From contig JADHTP010000011.1 of assembly GCA_016784945.1 (NCBI GenBank), forward strand, positions 1-28,005: a stretch of DNA of 28,005 nt. The letters run 5' to 3'. The position numbers and the translations under genes are program-made. Below the pieces are notes generated by a model. That model was not told where the DNA came from. It saw nothing but the letters and a program-made list of their open reading frames with translations, and did no database searches. Positions 7,089 through 15,161 of this stretch are shown one piece after another (positions within the stretch are counted from its first letter, which is position 1; every line of letters begins with the position of its first letter). The DNA comes from Deltaproteobacteria bacterium (GTDB taxonomy: Bacteria; Myxococcota_A; UBA9042; DTJE01).

Positions 7089-8444
7089 ATGGACGAACAG
7101 GATCTTTTCGGGGTCAAGGGCGCGCCCGAAGGGCACAGGAAGGACGTGACCCCCGGCCGCGAGCCGCTCGCGGAACGGATGCGCCCCCGCACCCTGGACG
7201 AGATGGTGGGGCAGAACGAGGCCTTGTCCGGGGATGGTTTTCTCCGATCGGCCATCGAGCAGGACGAGATCCCGTCCCTGATCCTCTGGGGCCCGCCGGG
7301 AAGCGGCAAGACGTCCCTGGCGCGGGTGGTGGCGAACTCCACGAAGGCCCGGTTCGTTCCGTTTTCCGCCGTGCTGTCCGGCGTCAAGGAAATCAGGCTG
7401 GTGGTGAAGGAGGCCGCGGCGCTCTGGCGTGCCGACACCCGGAGGACCCTCCTCTTCGTGGACGAGATCCACCGGTTCAACAAGGCCCAGCAGGACGCCT
7501 TCCTTCCCCACGTGGAAGCGGGGACCATCACCCTCATCGGCGCCACCACCGAGAATCCCTTTTTCGAAGTGACCTCGCCCCTGCTGTCGCGATGCCGCGT
7601 GGTGCGACTTCTCCCCCTGGACCGGTCGGCCCTCATGGACATGGCTCGGCGGGCCATGGAAGACGGGGAGAGGGGGTTGGCAGACAAGGGCGTGCGTGTT
7701 CCCGGTGCCCTGTTCGAGGCCATGGCCAGGGTGGCTGACGGTGACGGGCGACGGGTGCTCAACCTGTTGGAGGCGGGGGTGGAACTGGCCTGCCGGAAGG
7801 GGCAGGATGAGCTGGACCAGGCAATCCTCGATGCGGTCCAGTCCGGTCCGACTCTGCGCTACGACCGGGCCTACGAAGAGCATTACAACGTTATTTCGGC
7901 CTTCATCAAGAGCCTGCGGGGCTCCGACCCCGATGCGGCGGTCTACTACATGGCGCGAATGCTGGAGGGGGGGGAAGACCCGGCCTTCGTCTGCCGCCGC
8001 ATGATCATCTTCGCGGCCGAGGATGTGTCCAACGCCGATCCCCGGGCGCTGCAGGTGGCCGTGGCCGCCAAGGATGCTTGGGAATATCTCGGGATGCCCG
8101 AGGCGGCCATCCCCATGGCCCAGGCGGTGACCTACCTGGCGACGGCCCCCAAGTCCAACGCGTCCTACCGTGCCCTCCGTGCCGCCCAGAAAGCGATTCG
8201 GGAGACCGGATCCCAGGAAGTGCCTATGCACATCCGAAATGCGCCGATCAAGGGTATGGCCGCCATGGGTTACGGGCAGGGCTACGCATATCCTCACGAC
8301 TATGAAGGCTACTTCGTGTCGCATCACTATCTGCCCGGGTCCCTGCGTGACTCCCGTTTCTATGAACCCGGCGAGGCCGGGTACGAGCAGGAAATCCGCC
8401 GGCGCCTGGACGCCTGGCGGAAGGCGCGAAAACACAAGCCGTAG
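7089..8444 (+). CDS. rarA: Replication-associated recombination protein A (MgsA/RarA/WRNIP1 family AAA ATPase)
   Basis: The 451-residue protein has the RarA layout: the N-terminal PLAERMRPRTLDEMVGQ, Walker A GPPGSGKTS (~68-76), the VLSGVKEIR segment, Walker B with sensor LLFVDEIHRFNKAQQDAFLP (~121-140), GATTENPFFEV (~151-161), then the clamp-loader-like helical domain and tetramerisation domain with the conserved MPEAAIPMAQAVTYLATAPKSN-type region. The family acts at stalled replication forks with single-stranded DNA-binding protein. ATG at 7089 has GGAG five bases upstream. An earlier in-frame GTG at 7059 would add ten unconserved residues and lacks a better ribosome site. It stands alone, divergent from guaB. 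The stop is followed by a tandem 11-mer (8449-8470). Confidence 0.93.
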   Translation: MDEQDLFGVKGAPEGHRKDVTPGREPLAERMRPRTLDEMVGQNEALSGDGFLRSAIEQDEIPSLILWGPPGSGKTSLARVVANSTKARFVPFSAVLSGVKEIRLVVKEAAALWRADTRRTLLFVDEIHRFNKAQQDAFLPHVEAGTITLIGATTENPFFEVTSPLLSRCRVVRLLPLDRSALMDMARRAMEDGERGLADKGVRVPGALFEAMARVADGDGRRVLNLLEAGVELACRKGQDELDQAILDAVQSGPTLRYDRAYEEHYNVISAFIKSLRGSDPDAAVYYMARMLEGGEDPAFVCRRMIIFAAEDVSNADPRALQVAVAAKDAWEYLGMPEAAIPMAQAVTYLATAPKSNASYRALRAAQKAIRETGSQEVPMHIRNAPIKGMAAMGYGQGYAYPHDYEGYFVSHHYLPGSLRDSRFYEPGEAGYEQEIRRRLDAWRKARKHKP

Positions 8445-8502
8445 GCTTGACCCCTCACTGACCCATCACTAGACTTAATTGCCCGAATCCGGAGGGAGCC
8501 AG

Positions 8503-11500
8503 ATGGCTCGGGTATGCCCCAAGTGCGGGGCCAAGTTCGACGATCGAGTGGCTCAGTGCCCCAATGACGGCGCTCAGACGCTGGTGGTGGGTGATGAGCA
8601 GGACCTCGTGGGCAAGTCCATCGACGGGCGGTTCACCATCCAAAGCCTCATCGGCGTGGGCGGCATGGGAGCGGTCTACCGTGCTCACCAGCACTCCATG
8701 GACCGCGACGTCGCTCTGAAGGTGCTCCACAAGGACCTGTCCTCCAACGAACAGGAGGTCATGCGCTTCTTCCGGGAAGCGAGGGCCGCCAGCAGCCTCA
8801 CCGGCGCCCACACCATCACGGTCTTCGATTTCGGCCAGACCGATGCGGGCATGCTGTACCTGGTCATGGAAATGCTCAAGGGGCAGTCCCTGGCCGACTA
8901 CCTTGAAAAGCGGCCGGGACCCATGGATCCCATGAGGGCCGCCCGGATCGTAAGGCAGGTCCTGGATGCGCTGGTCCAGGCCCATACCTCCGGTGTGCTT
9001 CACCGGGACCTGAAACCCGACAACATATTCCTGGTCGAGGACGAGGACACACCGGAATTCGTCAAGGTGCTGGACTTCGGAATCGCCAAGGTCATGGGAC
9101 GGGAGTCCACGAACCTGACCGCCACCGGCATGGTGGTGGGGACGCCCACATACATGAGTCCGGAGCAGGGCCTGGGCGAGGAACTGGACGCACGGAGCGA
9201 CCTGTATTCCGTGGGTGTGATCTTGTTCGAGCTGCTGGCCGGGAGGCCCCCGTTCGAGGCCGAGACGCCCGTGGCCGTGGTGGTCAAGAAGGTCCACGAG
9301 GCGGCCCCCAGGCTGCGCCAGATCAACCCCGCGGTCCAGGTGCCGGATGCCGTGGAAAACCTTGTGGCCCGGGTGCTGGCCACGGAGCCTGGAAACCGGC
9401 CCAGCGATGCCCGGGAATTCCGTTCCCTTCTGGCCCAGGCCATGGGATTGGGGTTCGAGGCGCGGCAGCCGGAAGGCGCCCCCGCTGAACCCCAGTTGAC
9501 CAACCGGGGAAAACCCATAGCCCAGTCGTCCGCGCCGGCCCTACCGGCGGCACCGCATCGGCCCGAGGCGCCTTTGCCGGCCATGCGCCCCAGACCATCC
9601 ATGCCCATTGCCAGGCCCGACGGCTTGCCCAAGGCGGCCGGCATGCGGCCCAAGGCGCGACGGGTCGTCCCGAAAAAGAAGCCCAAGAACACGCTTATCG
9701 GCGCCGTGGGCGGCGTGGTCTTCCTGGCCGTTGCCGTCGTCCTATGGTTCCTGTTCAGTGGCGGATCGGAGCCGGACGTAACGCCGGTGGAGGGACCTTC
9801 GCCAGAGGGGACCACAGGGGACCAGTCCAGGGTGATGGCGGAACTGCCCGTGTCGCAGAAAGCCCACCTGCCCGAGAGCATGGAAAGCGATGTGCGGGGG
9901 CTTCTGGAGGCCCTCGACGGCGGCAACCTGGAGGATGCAAGGCGCTATACGGACACCCTGGTCGCCAGGCGCGAGACCATGCACATCGGCAACCTGACGT
10001 CGGTATCGGCGGCCTTCCTGTCCCGGTTCCCCGAGGCGACGGCCTCTGCCAGCGCGGTGAAGACGGCCAGGCTGGCCGGGGTAGCCGTGGGCCTCGCTCC
10101 CGATTACCCTGGCCTGCATTTCAACCTGGCATCCGCGCACCTCAAGAAGGGAATGCTGGGGTTTGGAGCTGCGGTGGGCGCCTTCGTCGAGGGTCTGACC
10201 GTGTCGGCCCGGTACCCCAGGGGCGTTATCGTAACTCTGGCAAACGGGTCCTTCTATCTGTCACTGGCCATTCTGGCCGTGATCCTGTCGGCGACCCTCC
10301 TCCTGCTGCTTCGGTACGGGTCGCGGCTGACCCACGACGTGGGTGACCTGTTCTATGTCGTCCCGGTCACGAAAGTGAGCCTGCCGGGCATGAGCCACAG
10401 CCACAAGTCCGGGGACTCTCTGCGGCGAAAGATCCTGCGGTTGCCGGTGGTCGCCGTGGTGGTCCTGGGCCTGCTGTTCCCGCTGATGGCGGGCATGGGT
10501 CTGCTGGCCTGCGTGGTGCTGGGACTGGTGGTGGTCACTCTGTATGCCAGTCGATCGGAGACCGTTGCCGTGGTGCTGGTACTCCTGGCCACTTTCCTGC
10601 TGGTTCCCCTGGGCATGCTGACCCACCTGCCCCTGAAGGCGGAACAGGCCCTGGGTTCCCGGATCTGGTCCTGTACTCGCGAGTACTGTTCCCCGGAGAC
10701 GGTCGGGGTCCTGGAACAGGCCGTGACGGCCAGACCCGACGGGACATGGGCCTACGTGGGTCTGGCCTACGGCAAGATACACGAAGACTCGGAAAGCCCG
10801 GCGACCCTGTCCGCGGCGGTGCGTTACCTGGATGCCGCCAATCCCGATCCAGGTGGTACGGTCGCAACGCTGCTGGGAAACGTCAGGGTCCTGCACGCCC
10901 TGGCCAGTTGCCCCGACGGAATACCCCATACCGGGTCCCTGGCGGGGGCCGCGGAATCCTACGAGGTGGCCTCGCGGCGGATGAAGGAACCCGCCGAGGC
11001 GCTCCGTGGCCTGGCTGTTTCCCAGGGACTGCTGGGCAAGCGCAAGGCCATGAAGGAAACCATCGATCGGCTGGTCGCCCTCACCCGGATGCGCGATCTG
11101 GATTTCCAGGAAAAGATTCCCACGACAACGGGTAGCGAGGACGTCTGTGCCCTCCTGCCCGTCATCTCGGCCGAGTTGAGGACCCCGCCACCGCCTGACT
11201 GGAAACTGTACCTGCAGGGCGTGGACCTGGCGCGCGTTCCCCCGGCCTTGCCCTTCGATGACATCCTGCTGGGCGGTCTGGCCACCCGGGGCCTGCCCGC
11301 CGTCGCACTGGTGGGACTGCTGTTGCTTCCCTTGGTGGCGATCCTCCGCAACCGGTACCGACTGGCCACGCGATGCCAGCGTTGCGGGAGCATCTCCTGC
11401 AGCAATTGCGATGTCATAGCGTCGGGTTTCGACTACTGCCCTTCCTGCCTGTTCGATCAGGTCAGGCCGGCGTTCATCGATCCCCTGGACCAGGTGGCCA

Positions 11501-11790
11501 TGCAGAAACGAAGGGATGACAAGCGGCAACTGGACAGCCTGGTCATGCCGTTGTTCGCCCTGGTGATACCTGGGGCGGTCCAACTGGCCAAGGGAAGACC
11601 ATTGCGGGGGATCCTCATGCTCATGGGACTGATGCTGGCCCTGGGCTGGCTCCTGATGCCCGTGCCCCCGCTCCAGGACATCGTGGCCTACCAGAACCAG
11701 TCCGCCACCGGTCTTTCCATGGTGCCGCCGCTGTTGTTGATCTCGGTTTTCCTGTGGTCCTCCCTTGATGTCTGGCTGAGGCGCTACTGA
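8503..11790 (+). CDS. Membrane Ser/Thr protein kinase with zinc ribbons and polytopic C-terminal region
   Basis: The 1095-residue protein opens with a ribbon CPKCG...CPNDG (Cys5, 8, 19), then a Hanks-type kinase domain (~45-315): G-loop GVGGMG (51-56), Lys73, HRDLKPDN (Asp169), DFG (191-193), SPE (219-221). All catalytic residues are present. A Pro/Arg-rich linker leads to a membrane segment (~397-419), a region with tetratricopeptide-like helices (~455-565), and several more hydrophobic segments (~583-604, ~646-706 and near ~930-950). A second Cys-rich ribbon (CQRCGSISCSNC...CPSC) and two or three final hydrophobic segments follow. The start has GGAGGGAG four bases upstream; an earlier in-frame ATG would bury it. 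The stop overlaps the next start (TGATG), so the PATAN-like protein is probably its partner. Zinc-ribbon kinases of this type are common in Myxococcota. The substrate is unknown. Confidence 0.88.
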   Translation: MARVCPKCGAKFDDRVAQCPNDGAQTLVVGDEQDLVGKSIDGRFTIQSLIGVGGMGAVYRAHQHSMDRDVALKVLHKDLSSNEQEVMRFFREARAASSLTGAHTITVFDFGQTDAGMLYLVMEMLKGQSLADYLEKRPGPMDPMRAARIVRQVLDALVQAHTSGVLHRDLKPDNIFLVEDEDTPEFVKVLDFGIAKVMGRESTNLTATGMVVGTPTYMSPEQGLGEELDARSDLYSVGVILFELLAGRPPFEAETPVAVVVKKVHEAAPRLRQINPAVQVPDAVENLVARVLATEPGNRPSDAREFRSLLAQAMGLGFEARQPEGAPAEPQLTNRGKPIAQSSAPALPAAPHRPEAPLPAMRPRPSMPIARPDGLPKAAGMRPKARRVVPKKKPKNTLIGAVGGVVFLAVAVVLWFLFSGGSEPDVTPVEGPSPEGTTGDQSRVMAELPVSQKAHLPESMESDVRGLLEALDGGNLEDARRYTDTLVARRETMHIGNLTSVSAAFLSRFPEATASASAVKTARLAGVAVGLAPDYPGLHFNLASAHLKKGMLGFGAAVGAFVEGLTVSARYPRGVIVTLANGSFYLSLAILAVILSATLLLLLRYGSRLTHDVGDLFYVVPVTKVSLPGMSHSHKSGDSLRRKILRLPVVAVVVLGLLFPLMAGMGLLACVVLGLVVVTLYASRSETVAVVLVLLATFLLVPLGMLTHLPLKAEQALGSRIWSCTREYCSPETVGVLEQAVTARPDGTWAYVGLAYGKIHEDSESPATLSAAVRYLDAANPDPGGTVATLLGNVRVLHALASCPDGIPHTGSLAGAAESYEVASRRMKEPAEALRGLAVSQGLLGKRKAMKETIDRLVALTRMRDLDFQEKIPTTTGSEDVCALLPVISAELRTPPPPDWKLYLQGVDLARVPPALPFDDILLGGLATRGLPAVALVGLLLLPLVAILRNRYRLATRCQRCGSISCSNCDVIASGFDYCPSCLFDQVRPAFIDPLDQVAMQKRRDDKRQLDSLVMPLFALVIPGAVQLAKGRPLRGILMLMGLMLALGWLLMPVPPLQDIVAYQNQSATGLSMVPPLLLISVFLWSSLDVWLRRY

Positions 11791-12851
11791 TGTCGAACGA
11801 CAAGACAATCTCCGGGTCGTCCACCAACGTCACTCAGGCCACCAACACGCCGCCCTTGTTCAAAGCCATGATCAAGGCCTTCAAGAAAGACGTCGTGATT
11901 ACCGTCTCGATGAGCGGAGTGAACGTGCCCATCACCATCAGCCAGGGACGGGTGATCAACGTGCGTCACGAGAGGACGGCCTTCCAGTCCGTCCTGGACA
12001 TGCTGGTCCGCACGGGGGTGCTTTCGAAGAATGACCTGTCCCGGGCCGAGCGGGACGCCCGGAGCCAGGCCACCACCATCGAGGACACCGTCGTGTCGTT
12101 GGGATTCGTGTCCGAAGGGACCCTGGAGAGCGTCCAGGAGATGCTGTGCCTGGAGGTCCTCATGGACCTGCTGTTGCGCACCAACGTGGACATTTCCGTT
12201 GAATGGGAAACGGACCCGAACATCCGCGAGTTGTGCACCCTCCCCATCCGGTTCCTCCTGAGAGAAGCACAGAAACGCTCGCTCGACCTGCCCAAGGTGA
12301 AGCGGCTGGTGCCGTCCAGCAAGGTGCTTTTTGCCAAGACCACCGCCCTCAGCGGCCTCGGAGGGGCCCAGAACTGGGCGGATCTGCAGATCGGCGCCGC
12401 CGACAGACAGGTCTATTTCTTCGTGGACGGCAACCGCAACGTGGCGGACCTGGCCCTGGCCTCCTGCCAGTCGGAGTTCAAGGTGGCGAGGTCCCTGATG
12501 ACCCTGTCAGACCTAAAACTGGTGCGCCGGCTGGCCCCCAACGAACCGCGTTCCGCGGCGACCCAGGCGCCCGGGCAGGCCATCGGCAAGTGGAGCGCTC
12601 TCGTCCTGTCCTGCGTGGGGATCGTGGGCATTGCCATCGGAGTCAACCTGGGAATGGGCGCCGTGAAGCCGCCGAGCCGGGTGGCCGCTTCCCATGCCTT
12701 CGATTCCGTGGTGGAGGGATCGTCGCCGCGCCGCCTGAACGCCGCGGCCCGCCAGTACGACCTGGTGCACGGCCGTGCGCCGGAATCCTTCGACGACCTT
12801 CTGAGAGATCGCCTCATCCGACGAGAGGATCTGACGGTGCAGTCGCACTGA
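11790..12851 (+). CDS. PATAN/DUF4388-like protein with one membrane segment and pseudopilin-like C-terminus
   Basis: The 353-residue product overlaps the kinase stop by one base, so the two are translationally coupled. Residues ~22-140 resemble PATAN/DUF4388 domains: a small beta unit with ITISQGRVINVRHE, then helices with LVRTGVLSKNDL and VSLGFVSEGTLESVQEMLCLEVLMDLLL. A second winged-helix-like block (~196-250) contains YFFVDGNRNVADLALAS. One membrane segment lies at ~268-288. The remaining ~60 residues contain LNAAARQYDLVHGRAPESF, similar to the helix-to-loop region of type II pseudopilins (YR-x-x-x-G-x-YP). There is no signal peptide, so the N-terminal domains should be cytosolic and the tail extracytoplasmic. 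In this family PATAN domains are adaptors in signalling with kinases or small GTPases; a role as sensor or adaptor for the kinase is inference. Confidence 0.75.
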   Translation: MSNDKTISGSSTNVTQATNTPPLFKAMIKAFKKDVVITVSMSGVNVPITISQGRVINVRHERTAFQSVLDMLVRTGVLSKNDLSRAERDARSQATTIEDTVVSLGFVSEGTLESVQEMLCLEVLMDLLLRTNVDISVEWETDPNIRELCTLPIRFLLREAQKRSLDLPKVKRLVPSSKVLFAKTTALSGLGGAQNWADLQIGAADRQVYFFVDGNRNVADLALASCQSEFKVARSLMTLSDLKLVRRLAPNEPRSAATQAPGQAIGKWSALVLSCVGIVGIAIGVNLGMGAVKPPSRVAASHAFDSVVEGSSPRRLNAAARQYDLVHGRAPESFDDLLRDRLIRREDLTVQSH

Positions 12852-12858
12852 TCGGGAC

Positions 12859-12933
12859 AGCCAATAGCCAATCGCCCATCGTCCATCCAACGTAATACCC
12901 CCGTTGCGATAAACGATAAGCGATAGTCCATGG
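12859..12933. repeat. Two heptamer tandem-repeat blocks between convergent genes
   Basis: Block one (12859-12886) is AGCCAAT, AGCCAAT, CGCCCAT, CGTCCAT. Block two (12906-12933) is GCGATAA, ACGATAA, GCGATAG, TCCATGG. Both keep an exact 7-bp period and fill the gap between the PATAN-like gene and the end of the sigma-54 activator. Confidence 0.8.
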
Positions 12934-12951
12934 TGTGTTTGTAGTAGGAGG

Positions 12952-12977
12952 GGGCGGGGTCCCCCTACACCCCGCCC
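12952..12977. terminator. GC-rich hairpin over the stop codon of the first sigma-54 activator
   Basis: GGGCGGGGT (12952-12960) and ACCCCGCCC (12969-12977) form a perfect 9-bp stem with an 8-base loop. The loop contains the activator's TAG stop (12965-12967). Position between convergent genes suggests a bidirectional terminator, but no T-run follows on either side, so it would not be a classical intrinsic terminator. Confidence 0.4.
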
Positions 12978-14347
12978 GCGCCATCCGGCCGCAGGAGCCC
13001 GAGCTTCCTTGCCTTCCGCCACAGCGTGGTGCGATGCATGCCCAGTTCGTGGGCAGAGCGCGGGATGTTCCACCGGTGCCTCTGGAGGCACTCGACGATC
13101 CGGGACCGTTCGTCCAAGGCCCGGCCCCCGTTACCCTGCGCGCGGCCCAGCGACGGCCCCCGGCCCCTTCGGATGGAATCGGGCAGATCATCCACCGTGA
13201 TTCGGGAGGTCTTTGCCACAATGAAGGCACGTTCTATGGCATTTTCCAGTTCCCTGACGTTGCCGGGGAACTCGTAGCTCATCAGCACCCGGAGCGCTTC
13301 CTCCGACATCCCCCTGATGGTCTTGGACATGCGGTGGTTCAGTTTTTCCAGGAAATGCTCCACCAGGAGGGGGACGTCCTCCTGGCGTTCCCTGATGTCG
13401 GGCAGGCGAATCTGCACCACGTTCAGGCGGTAGAACAGGTCTTCGCGGAACCGACCCTGTGCCACCAGTTCTTCCAGATCCTGGTTCGTGGCGGCAATGA
13501 CCCGCACGTCCGCCTGGACGGTGTCGTCGCTGCCCAGAGGTTCGAATTCGCGGAGTTCGAGGACCCGCAACAGCTTGACCTGGACCGACAGGGGTGTGTC
13601 CCCGATCTCGTCCAGGAAGATGGTCCCGCCCCGGGCGGCCTCGAAACGTCCCACCCGCTTTTTCTTTGCGTCGGTGAACGCCCCCTTGGTGTGGCCGAAC
13701 AGTTCGGATTCCAGCAGCGCCTCCGGCAGGGCGCCGCAGTTGATCACCACGAACGGTCCCTCGTTCCGGGGGCTCAGATTGTGGATGGCCGAGGCGAACA
13801 GTTCCTTTCCCGTACCGGATCGACCCAGCAGCAGGACCGTGGCATCCGTCTGGGCCACGTTCGGCAGGGTGTCGAAGATCCTGCGCATCCGGGGGTTCTT
13901 GCTGACGATGTCCTGGAATGTGTACTTGCGGTACAGCTCGCGGGTCAGCTCGCGGACCCGGGTCAGGTCCCGGAAGGTCTCCACTCCCCCGATGAACTGG
14001 CCGTGGCTGCCCAGAAGGGGTGCCGTGCTCACGCTGATGGACACTGGTTTCCCCGCCTTGGCCGTGATGTCGATTTCGAAATTGACCACCCGGGAACCCG
14101 TGGTGAGTGATTCCCGCAGCGGACAGTCCTTGCCGCAAAGACCGGTCCTGAACACCTCGCTGCAGGGACGGCCCACGGCCTCCTTCGAGGAAAAGCCGGT
14201 GATCCGTTCCGCCGCCCGGTTGAAGTAGGTGATGCGAAACGTCTCGTCCACGGTGAAGACACCGTCGGCCACGTTGTCCAGGATCAGGTCCACGAAGGAG
14301 GGTTCCACGCCCAATTCATCGTCCTCGAATTGATCTTTGTCAATCAA
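12965..14347 (-). CDS. PAS-domain sigma-54-dependent transcriptional activator (module 1)
   Basis: The 460-residue enhancer-binding protein has a PAS domain (~16-130), an AAA+ domain (~145-380) and a Fis-type HTH at the C-terminus. The PAS domain carries Cys62-x8-Cys71-x3-Cys75 in a PCSEVFRTGLCGKDCPL context. Walker A is GRSGTGKE (175-182), the sigma-54 contact loop reads GAFTDA (222-227) instead of GAFTGA, and Walker B is IFLDEIGD. The HTH ends with SAHELGMHRTTLWRKARKL. A TTG at 14345-14347 was chosen as start because AAGGAGA lies six bases upstream; the frame further upstream is a TCG/CGA triplet run. It is divergent from the UspA-cytochrome b-CCG operon, which it very likely activates through the dyads at 14402-14502. 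The PAS Cys triad suggests a redox, metal or Fe-S signal; that is inference. Confidence 0.92.
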   Translation of the reverse strand: MIDKDQFEDDELGVEPSFVDLILDNVADGVFTVDETFRITYFNRAAERITGFSSKEAVGRPCSEVFRTGLCGKDCPLRESLTTGSRVVNFEIDITAKAGKPVSISVSTAPLLGSHGQFIGGVETFRDLTRVRELTRELYRKYTFQDIVSKNPRMRRIFDTLPNVAQTDATVLLLGRSGTGKELFASAIHNLSPRNEGPFVVINCGALPEALLESELFGHTKGAFTDAKKKRVGRFEAARGGTIFLDEIGDTPLSVQVKLLRVLELREFEPLGSDDTVQADVRVIAATNQDLEELVAQGRFREDLFYRLNVVQIRLPDIRERQEDVPLLVEHFLEKLNHRMSKTIRGMSEEALRVLMSYEFPGNVRELENAIERAFIVAKTSRITVDDLPDSIRRGRGPSLGRAQGNGGRALDERSRIVECLQRHRWNIPRSAHELGMHRTTLWRKARKLGLLRPDGAGGV

Positions 14348-14401
14348 CCGTCGTCTCCTTGTTCGTCGTCGCTGTCGTCGTCGTCGCAATCACGTCCGCT
14401 T

Positions 14402-14441
14402 CCGTTGCATCCCGTTGCACGGTTGCAAGTAAATGCAACGG
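14402..14441. promoter_or_regulatory. Clustered TTGCA dyads, likely activator binding site
   Basis: CCGTTGCAT (14402-14410) and ATGCAACGG (14433-14441) are a perfect 9-bp inverted repeat with a 22-bp spacer. Two further TTGCA copies lie inside, one forming TTGCA-6 bp-TGCAA with the right arm. The cluster also covers the predicted leftward -10 of the activator gene, which would allow autoregulation. Confidence 0.55.
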
Positions 14442-14456
14442 AAATCGCTTTCACAA
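14428..14456 (-). promoter_or_regulatory. Possible sigma-70 promoter of the module 1 activator
   Basis: Reading leftward, TTGTGA (14451-14456) and TTTACT (14428-14433) are separated by 17 bp, 81 bp upstream of the TTG start. Each hexamer matches four of six consensus bases. Weak support by eye only. Confidence 0.3.
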
Positions 14457-14484
14457 TCGGCATGTTGCGGATTGCGTGTCCTTT

Positions 14485-14502
14485 TTGCAACCACGGTTGC
14501 AA
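14485..14502. promoter_or_regulatory. Upstream activator site, 18-bp near-perfect palindrome
   Basis: TTGCAACCACGGTTGCAA has 8-bp arms that pair exactly around a 2-bp centre. It lies about 80 bp upstream of the -24 element at 14582, the normal distance for a sigma-54 activator site, and suits a dimeric Fis-type HTH. Confidence 0.65.
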
Positions 14503-14581
14503 CAGGACCATGAGAAAAATCAGGGATTCATATCTCTGTAAGTCTACGGATATCAGGTGGTTCGGGGTATCCGGACGATCC

Positions 14582-14597
14582 TGGCGCGCATCCTGCA
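14582..14597 (+). promoter_or_regulatory. Sigma-54 promoter (-24/-12) of the usp-cytochrome b-CCG operon
   Basis: TGGCGCGCATCCTGCA fits TGGCAC-N5-TTGCA with exact GG-to-GC spacing. It predicts transcription from about 14608, giving a 47-base leader before the GTG at 14655 that includes the CGGAGG ribosome site. Confidence 0.65.
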
Positions 14598-14654
14598 AAG
14601 GCGGCGTCCCAGGAATCGCGCAACCGTGGTCGCCGGTTGTGCAACGGAGGTCCC

Positions 14655-15158
14655 GTGGGCGCGAAAGATGTCCATCCAGTGAATCCGGAGTTCGTACCGG
14701 TGTACTGGAACGTCATGTGTTGGGTGGACTCGGTGGAGACGGTGGACCCGGCCATGGGCATTGCCCTGCTGCTGGCCTGCCGCAGGACCGGCACAGTTCA
14801 CGTGGTTCTGGGGCTGGATTCGCCGAACCGGTACCGCCGGGACCCGTCGGCGAGCGTGGAGCGCGTGGACCCGTTGACGCCCGAACTCATCGACAGGATG
14901 AGCACGTCCCTGGCCGGTCTCTACGCCAACATGGGCGGAGACGCGATCAACGTGCACACCATGGTCCTGCCGGGTCACCCGGTGGAAGAGGTGCGCCGGT
15001 ACGCGCGTCACCACGACATCGACCTGATCGTCATCGGCGATCAGGCCCTCAAGGCCGAAGAGGCCTTCGGTAAATGCCTGTTGTCTGACCCGCCGTGCCA
15101 GGTGGTTCTGGCCGCGAGCGGGAAGAAGCTTCTGTCTCACTTGAGCAGGAAGGAGTGA
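14655..15158 (+). CDS. UspA-like universal stress protein
   Basis: The 167-residue protein has a single Usp-like alpha/beta fold: an N-terminal strand (VYWNVMCWVDS), a helix from DPAMGIALLLACRR, a strand TVHVVLGLDS, then the better conserved C-terminal half with LPGHPVEEVRRYARHHDIDLIVIGDQ and CQVVLAAS. The ATP-binding G-x2-G-x9-G(S/T) loop usual in UspA is not clear, so it may belong to the non-ATP-binding kind. GTG at 14655 has CGGAGG five bases upstream and lies downstream of the predicted sigma-54 transcription start. It is the first gene of the operon and ends three bases before the cytochrome b gene. In Desulfovibrio, as I recall it, a Usp gene also sits beside the tmc redox operon, so the pairing may be functional. 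Confidence 0.72.
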   Translation: MGAKDVHPVNPEFVPVYWNVMCWVDSVETVDPAMGIALLLACRRTGTVHVVLGLDSPNRYRRDPSASVERVDPLTPELIDRMSTSLAGLYANMGGDAINVHTMVLPGHPVEEVRRYARHHDIDLIVIGDQALKAEEAFGKCLLSDPPCQVVLAASGKKLLSHLSRKE

Positions 15159-15161
15159 ACT

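Larger units (their letters stand above)
14348..14654. promoter_or_regulatory. 307-bp divergent control region of redox module 1
   Basis: No gene is supported here. It holds, left to right: the activator's ribosome site and a TCG-triplet-rich leader (14361-14387), clustered TTGCA/TGCAA elements (14402-14502), a -24/-12 promoter facing right (14582-14597), and the CGGAGG ribosome site for the GTG start at 14655. Confidence 0.7.

Noticed and set aside
8449..8470. Tandem GACCCCTCACT/GACCCATCACT after rarA as part of the heptamer set
   Set aside because: The period is 11 bp, not 7, so it is kept apart. It may be another product of the same slippage but cannot be counted with the others.
10261..11808. 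A 515-codon minus-strand frame opposite the kinase C-terminus
   Set aside because: Gln/His/Gly-rich antisense shadow. The plus strand encodes membrane segments and a Cys ribbon and is coupled to the next gene.
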